Below, piece after piece: positions 59,696 to 64,000 of a DNA stretch of 64,000 nt. Made by a program: the position numbers and the translations under genes. Numbering within the stretch: the stretch's first letter is position 1; every line of letters starts with the position of its first letter. The DNA comes from Aquimarina macrocephali JAMB N27 (GTDB lineage Bacteria > Bacteroidota > Bacteroidia > Flavobacteriales > Flavobacteriaceae): contig NZ_JACA01000020.1 in NCBI RefSeq assembly GCF_000520995.1, positions 124,001 through 188,000 on the forward strand. The letters run 5' to 3'. The notes below the pieces were generated by a model. The model was not told where the DNA came from. It saw only the letters and a program-made list of their open reading frames with translations, and did not search any database.

Positions 59696-60235
59696 TTGGA
59701 AACCAATATTCTTTATACGCACAAGGATCTTGTAGAAAAAAGCAAGTCTGGTGATAGGAATTCGCAATACCGATTATATGAGCTCTATGTCGATGCCATG
59801 TATAATATAAGTATGCGTATGCTAAGCATAAAAGAAGATGCAGAAGATGTCGTACAAGATAGTTTTGTAGAGGCTTTCAAAAATTTAAAATCTTTTAGAT
59901 ACGAAAGTACTTTTGGCTCTTGGTTAAAGAGGATAGTAATTAATAAAAGCTTAAACCATTTAAAGCTAAAAAAAATACCAGTTACACCTCTTGACCAACA
60001 CGAGTATCATATTAGCGAGGAGATAATTGATCCCGTTAAACCGAATGATATTAGCAAAATAAAAAGAGGAATTAAAACTCTTCCGGATGGATATAGACAA
60101 ATCATAAATCTTTATTTAATCGAAGGGTATGATCATATAGAAATTGCAGAGATATTAGGTATCACTATTTCGACTTCGAAATCGCAATATCACAGAGCAA
60201 AGAAAAAATTAATTGAAATTGTAAATACATTATAG
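59696..60235 (+). CDS. ECF-type RNA polymerase sigma factor
   Basis: 179 residues from a TTG at 59696; no ATG precedes the conserved domain. Region 2 lies at ~20-85 (YELYVDAMYNISMRMLSIKEDAEDVVQDSFVEAF, then WLKRIVINKSLNHL) and region 4 at ~120-175 (LPDGYRQIINLYLIEGYDHIEIAEILGI, then SKSQYHRAKKKL). It directs polymerase to envelope-stress-like promoters. Neighbours: anti-sigma-like gene 4 nt away, DUF4097 gene, beta-barrel gene. Confidence 0.92.
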   Translation: METNILYTHKDLVEKSKSGDRNSQYRLYELYVDAMYNISMRMLSIKEDAEDVVQDSFVEAFKNLKSFRYESTFGSWLKRIVINKSLNHLKLKKIPVTPLDQHEYHISEEIIDPVKPNDISKIKRGIKTLPDGYRQIINLYLIEGYDHIEIAEILGITISTSKSQYHRAKKKLIEIVNTL

Positions 60236-60239
60236 TACA

Positions 60240-60776
60240 ATGGATGATTTTGAAAAATATATAGTAGAAAACAAGCACCTATTTGATGAGCATAAAGCAG
60301 ATAAATCAAAAATCTGGAATGAAATTGAGTCTAATTTAGACTCTTCAAAAACAATTCGCCTGTGGAGGTCTCCCCTAATAAAAATAGCTGCAAGTATTTT
60401 GATTCTGATAGGAGCTTTTTCAATAGTAAATCTAATCACATCAGGATTTAACAATAGCAACCAAAATAATATTGTACATCAGGAATTACGAGATATAGAC
60501 ACCTATTATAAGGATCTAGTATCTTTTCAGGTACAACTTGTAAAAAACAACTCAAAATTGCAACCCGAAGACAAAAAGAAATTCTTGTCTTTTATGGATG
60601 AGCTGGATGAAGAATATGATACCCTTAAAACAGAAATGGCAAAAAACTTGAACAATGAATACATTTTAGAAGCCATTGTTAATAATTATAAAAAAAGAAT
60701 CGAATTGATTGAAAATCTGTTGAAACAGATCAATGATTCTAAAAAATCGAATGAAAATGAAGGCTATATCTTATAA
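60240..60776 (+). CDS. Anti-sigma-like single-pass membrane protein
   Basis: 178 residues. A short cytoplasmic part (1-45, FDEHKADKSKIWNEIESNL), one membrane segment (~48-68, IKIAASILILIGAFSIVNLI), then a periplasmic helical domain (~80-170, HQELRDIDTYYKDLVSFQVQLV...). The layout and place directly after the sigma gene fit an anti-sigma factor, but no zinc (ZAS) motif is seen. It overlaps the next gene by 20-26 nt. Confidence 0.75.
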   Translation: MDDFEKYIVENKHLFDEHKADKSKIWNEIESNLDSSKTIRLWRSPLIKIAASILILIGAFSIVNLITSGFNNSNQNNIVHQELRDIDTYYKDLVSFQVQLVKNNSKLQPEDKKKFLSFMDELDEEYDTLKTEMAKNLNNEYILEAIVNNYKKRIELIENLLKQINDSKKSNENEGYIL

Positions 60777-61863
60777 ATATCTTTTACTGATGCCCATATT
60801 GCTATTCATAGCAAATGGTGTGTGGGCACAGCAAAAAGTGTCAAAAAAAATTGAAAAGACATTTCCGTTAACTAATGCAGGAGAACTACATTTAGAAAAT
60901 AAATATGGAAATGTAACTATTCAAGGATGGGAGAAAAAAACAATACAAATTGATATTGACATACAGGTTGTCAAAAAGAAAAAAGAAGATGCAAAAGAAT
61001 TATTAAAACGTATTAACCCTGCCATTAATAACACCGAAGATTTTGTGAGTATTTCTTCTGTAATTGAAGAAAAAAACACAAGTATGATTTCTAGATTTTT
61101 TAATAAAGAACTCTTCGACAAAACAAGTTTCTTTGATTTTGACAAAGGTAATATTCAAATAGATTACACTATTTATTTGCCTTTTAATGCTGAAATTAAT
61201 ATTATAAATAAATTTGGAGATATCATTATAAGTGAATGGAACGGAAAATTAAAAGCTAATGTACAACATGGCGATATGTGGGTAAATAAAGACCTTAATA
61301 ACGCAAGTATAGAAATGAAATTTGGAAAACTAAAAACCAAATCTATTACTTATGGTAACATACGATTCAAAAATGGAGAAATCGATATAGAATCATCCAA
61401 TGATCTTAAAATAAATAGTAACGGAACAATCATAAAAATTGAAAATGTAGAGTCATTAGAAATGCACTCCAGTAAGGATCAGATTACCATTCAAAGACTA
61501 GGAAGTATTCATGGTGAACTTATGTTTAGCACTATGAATATAGATACAGTATATAAAAATATTAATCTTGTTACAGAAGTAGCAGACGTTTGGGTTTCCA
61601 ACATTCAAAAAACCAATGCTAATATAACTATTGATCAAGAATCTTCAGAACTAAGCATAAATGTTTCAGGAATGTCCATAGACTTTAATGCTTCTCTTGA
61701 ACAAGGACTATTAAGAATCCCTAAGTCGTTTACAAACATAAAAACCGATGTGATTGATAAACGAAGAAAAATAAGAGAAATTAGTGCTACTTATGGAAAT
61801 AGTAGTTTAAAAGGAAAGTTCCATATCACAGGTAGAAAAGGAGTGGTCATATTAAAAGAATGA
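60757..61863 (+). CDS. DUF4097 family (adhesin-like) exported protein
   Basis: 368 residues from the ATG at 60757 (another at 60751; open to 60733). Signal peptide ~1-24 (ANGVWAQQK). The body is a right-handed beta-helix-like series of short strands: FPLTNAGELHLENKYGNVTIQGW, INIINKFGDIIISEW, VQHGDMWVNKDL, MKFGKLKTKSITYGNIRF. DUF4097 proteins often follow ECF sigma/anti-sigma pairs. Probably periplasmic or in the outer membrane; function unknown. Confidence 0.8.
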   Translation: MKAISYKYLLLMPILLFIANGVWAQQKVSKKIEKTFPLTNAGELHLENKYGNVTIQGWEKKTIQIDIDIQVVKKKKEDAKELLKRINPAINNTEDFVSISSVIEEKNTSMISRFFNKELFDKTSFFDFDKGNIQIDYTIYLPFNAEINIINKFGDIIISEWNGKLKANVQHGDMWVNKDLNNASIEMKFGKLKTKSITYGNIRFKNGEIDIESSNDLKINSNGTIIKIENVESLEMHSSKDQITIQRLGSIHGELMFSTMNIDTVYKNINLVTEVADVWVSNIQKTNANITIDQESSELSINVSGMSIDFNASLEQGLLRIPKSFTNIKTDVIDKRRKIREISATYGNSSLKGKFHITGRKGVVILKE

Positions 61864-61930
61864 GTATGCACCTCTCTTTTAATTACCCCAGTGATCATTG
61901 ATTATGATAAATTTAACAGTATCGAAACGA

Positions 61931-61968
61931 ATTACATGCAACTATTACAAATTTAACTTGTCAATGAT
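61931..61968 (+). promoter_or_regulatory. ECF-type promoter, site B (beta-barrel gene)
   Basis: ATTACATGCAAC, 15 nt, TTGTCAATGAT (61958-61968): the same as site A upstream of the sigma gene. The ATG follows 17 nt later at 61986. Confidence 0.7.
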
Positions 61969-61985
61969 ATAACAAATCAAGTATA

Positions 61986-62657
61986 ATGAAACACGTGAAA
62001 ATTATATTACTTTTTGCTTTAACCTGCTATATGTATCCAAGTATAGCTCAAGAGTCTCAGAATTATATAGAGTTTAATGACCGAAAAAATATTGTACATG
62101 GTGTTTATCTGGGAGTACATGCTGGTTATGGCGAAATTGAAGGCAAAGAAACATATATTGCCGGGCTTAAGATAGCCTATGTTGCTAATCAAAAATTTGA
62201 AATTGGTTTTGTAACAAAAGGCCTCTTTTCTAATCAAAATATTCCAGGAATTTTCTCGCCAGAGATTGCAGATCTGGGAGCAGTATATTCAGGTCTTCAT
62301 TTAGAACCAATATTTTTTAGTAAAGCCAAAATCAATCTTTCTTTTCCAGTATTAATAGGTGGTGGTGCAACGGGATACATTAATACTAACTGGGATGATG
62401 AAGAAGAAGTAGAACGATATCAAGAAGATCAATGGGATGCAATATTTGTTGTAGAGCCTGGAGTGAATATTTTGTATAATATTTCGCGATACGTTCAGTT
62501 AGAAATGGGAGTTAAGTACAGGTTCTCTAGTAAAGTAGAATTATCATCAGATGAAATTACTCGAATCAACGGTTTTTCGGCTGGATTCGGTGTAAAAATG
62601 GGAGTATTCAATCTTGGAAGAAATCGCTATAAAAAAAACATACCAAATCATGAATGA
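61986..62657 (+). CDS. Outer membrane beta-barrel protein
   Basis: 223 residues. Signal peptide ~1-20 (CYMYPSIAQES). Alternating strands such as VHGVYLGVHAGYGEIE, YIAGLKIAYVANQKFEIGFVTKGL, VELEMGVKYRFSSKVEL and FSAGFGVKMGVFNL fit an 8-10 strand barrel. It has its own ECF-type promoter and is a probable target of the sigma factor at 59696. No specific family is recognised. Confidence 0.75.
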   Translation: MKHVKIILLFALTCYMYPSIAQESQNYIEFNDRKNIVHGVYLGVHAGYGEIEGKETYIAGLKIAYVANQKFEIGFVTKGLFSNQNIPGIFSPEIADLGAVYSGLHLEPIFFSKAKINLSFPVLIGGGATGYINTNWDDEEEVERYQEDQWDAIFVVEPGVNILYNISRYVQLEMGVKYRFSSKVELSSDEITRINGFSAGFGVKMGVFNLGRNRYKKNIPNHE

Positions 62658-62865
62658 ATTAAAAACAAACCGCAAAAAAAACATGAATGTTGTTTATGTA
62701 TTCTCAGAAAACGACAAGGTTTATGTTAAAAACAGTACATGTTCTGAACCTCATAATCAAACCTCGACAATACATGAAGAATGGTTTCCAATTAATTTTC
62801 AATGGAAATCATTAATGGATTTAAGAAAAAATATGAGACTTCAAAATGTAGATGAAAGCTATTAA
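62650..62865 (+). CDS. Small hypothetical protein after the barrel gene
   Basis: 71 residues from the ATG at 62650 (open to 62614), overlapping the barrel stop by 8 nt. Sequence MNELKTNRKKNMNVVYVFSENDKVYVKNSTC... without signal peptide or motif. The overlap suggests translation coupled with the barrel. It could be a chance frame, but the compact arrangement favours a gene. Confidence 0.45.
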   Translation: MNELKTNRKKNMNVVYVFSENDKVYVKNSTCSEPHNQTSTIHEEWFPINFQWKSLMDLRKNMRLQNVDESY

Positions 62866-63036
62866 TTAAGAACACATTCTTATATAGTACCCTATAGTAC
62901 CTACCCCTATCAAAATTATTAAATTACTAATAATCAGATCTTTAAATAAATCAGACACTACATCTATTGCCTAATAATTTTATCCTGATGCATTAAACAT
63001 TTTAGTTTTCATTTTAAAACCTTAAAAAATAAACAA

Positions 63037-64000
63037 ATGAAAAAGGCAACCTCTTTACTTCTTCTTTTTTTAATATTCTCATGTGGAATAGATGATGATA
63101 TTCTTCATACACACATAGAATTACAAGAATTATATGACGAGTCAGAACTAGTTGGGCTTTCTGTAGCCATAGTAGATAATAGAAAAGTGCTTTATAAAAA
63201 CTCTTTTGGACATGCAGATATTAATAAAAATAAAAGATATTCTAGCCATACAATTCAAAATATAGGATCTATATCCAAGACTTTTATCGCACTAGCAGTA
63301 ATGAAAGCTGTAGAACAAGGTAAACTTGATTTAGATACCAACATCAATACATATTTACCATTTGATGTAATACATCCGCTTTATCCCGAAAAACCAATAA
63401 CTGTTCGGCATTTAGCAACTCATACTTCTGGAATTACGGATGGAGAAGTATATTATAGAAGTTATGTATTTGAGAATCCCAATCAAGTAGATGTATCTAC
63501 TTTCCCAGAAGATTATCAACCTATTGTAGAGCTAATTAAAGCAAATGTAAAAATCGATGAATCTGTTTTTTTTGAAAATGTATTATCTACATCTGGTCCA
63601 TGGTATTATCAGGAAAATTTTCTAGAAAATGCTCCGGGAGAAAAATATGAATATAGCAATATTGCAGCTGCTCTAGCTGCTTTTGTTATAGAAAATGCTA
63701 CAGGTATCTCTTATGAGAGCTATACTCGTAAATATATTTTTGAACCTTTACATATGGATGCCACAGGATGGAGTTTTAATGACGTGAATATGCAAAATCA
63801 TGCTACACTCTATTATGCAAAAGATTTTGAAGTTCCCAAGTATTCTTTAGTGACTAAAGCTGATGGTGGGCTAATAACCAGTAATTCTGATTTTAGTAAA
63901 TATTTGATAGAAATGATGAGAGGCTACCAAGGGAAAGGAAAACTATTATCGGCAGCATCCTATAAAGAAATGTTCCGTTTTCAATCAAAACATAGCGAAA
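63037..64000 (+). CDS. Serine hydrolase (beta-lactamase/class C PBP fold), lipoprotein, 3' end outside window
   Basis: At least 321 codons, running off the right edge. Lipobox FSC with Cys16. SxxK motif SISK at 78-81 (catalytic Ser78, Lys81), and a YxN motif (YSN) in EKYEYSNIAAALAAF; RHLATHTSGI is also typical. The family includes D-aminopeptidases, esterases and class C-like beta-lactamases; the substrate cannot be told. It is 171 nt after the small hypothetical gene. Confidence 0.88.
   Translation, partial: MKKATSLLLLFLIFSCGIDDDILHTHIELQELYDESELVGLSVAIVDNRKVLYKNSFGHADINKNKRYSSHTIQNIGSISKTFIALAVMKAVEQGKLDLDTNINTYLPFDVIHPLYPEKPITVRHLATHTSGITDGEVYYRSYVFENPNQVDVSTFPEDYQPIVELIKANVKIDESVFFENVLSTSGPWYYQENFLENAPGEKYEYSNIAAALAAFVIENATGISYESYTRKYIFEPLHMDATGWSFNDVNMQNHATLYYAKDFEVPKYSLVTKADGGLITSNSDFSKYLIEMMRGYQGKGKLLSAASYKEMFRFQSKHSE

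Overview
The window is an AT-rich chromosomal segment of a member of the Flavobacteriaceae (Bacteroidota). Several features point there: type IX secretion and gliding-motility genes (SprB-like repeats, CHU_C-type sorting domain, PorP/SprF protein, OmpA-PD40 protein), Bacteroidota-type promoters (TTG - about 19 nt - TAnnTTTG), few Shine-Dalgarno sites, a RprXY-type two-component pair, a Bacteroidota-type RNA polymerase omega subunit, the long form of GAPDH, and the families DUF4835 and DUF6913. The genus cannot be fixed from sequence alone. No rRNA, tRNA, CRISPR array, insertion sequence or prophage was seen, so this looks like core chromosome with a few lineage-specific additions.

Layout. 1-10.9 kb: smpB end, pcm, a Gfo/Idh oxidoreductase, a 3-hydroxyacyl-CoA dehydrogenase, an M23 peptidase, DUF1015, yggS, an exonuclease/GIY-YIG fusion, a DUF3857 protein, a voltage-gated-type cation channel, miaA. 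11-16.8 kb (minus): rprY-rprX, coaE, a YbbR protein, a GT2 glycosyltransferase, fabI. 16.8-23.4 kb (plus): a long structured leader, then a three-gene surface operon (971-aa repeat adhesin, PorP/SprF, OmpA-PD40). 23.4-36.2 kb (minus): CAP protein, recN, DUF4835-coaBC-rpoZ-bamD, a Kir channel with dapA and DUF6913, three tandem YhhN-like membrane proteins, ligA.

36.2-45.9 kb holds the most unusual item. A 652-aa DnaA-like protein on the minus strand is about 86% identical to the genuine DnaA (plus strand, 44.5-45.9 kb) over residues 1-372. Its DNA-binding domain IV is replaced by an unrelated ~280-residue coiled-coil and helical region, and its arginine finger is changed to histidine. Between the two copies lie a LOG protein, prmC, a GNAT, a LEA-type lipoprotein, ribD, a HAD phosphatase, an EamA transporter, yigZ and a thioesterase. 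The copies form an inverted repeat around this segment.

46-64 kb: LMW phosphatase, RsmI-like methylase, lysozyme-like protein, mltG, GNAT, dapF, degP, gap, a coiled-coil membrane protein, trmD, rplS, monomeric isocitrate dehydrogenase. Then comes an ECF sigma / anti-sigma-like / DUF4097 operon followed by a beta-barrel gene. The sigma gene and the barrel gene share a nearly identical promoter, which suggests a small self-regulated envelope regulon. The window ends inside a serine hydrolase gene.
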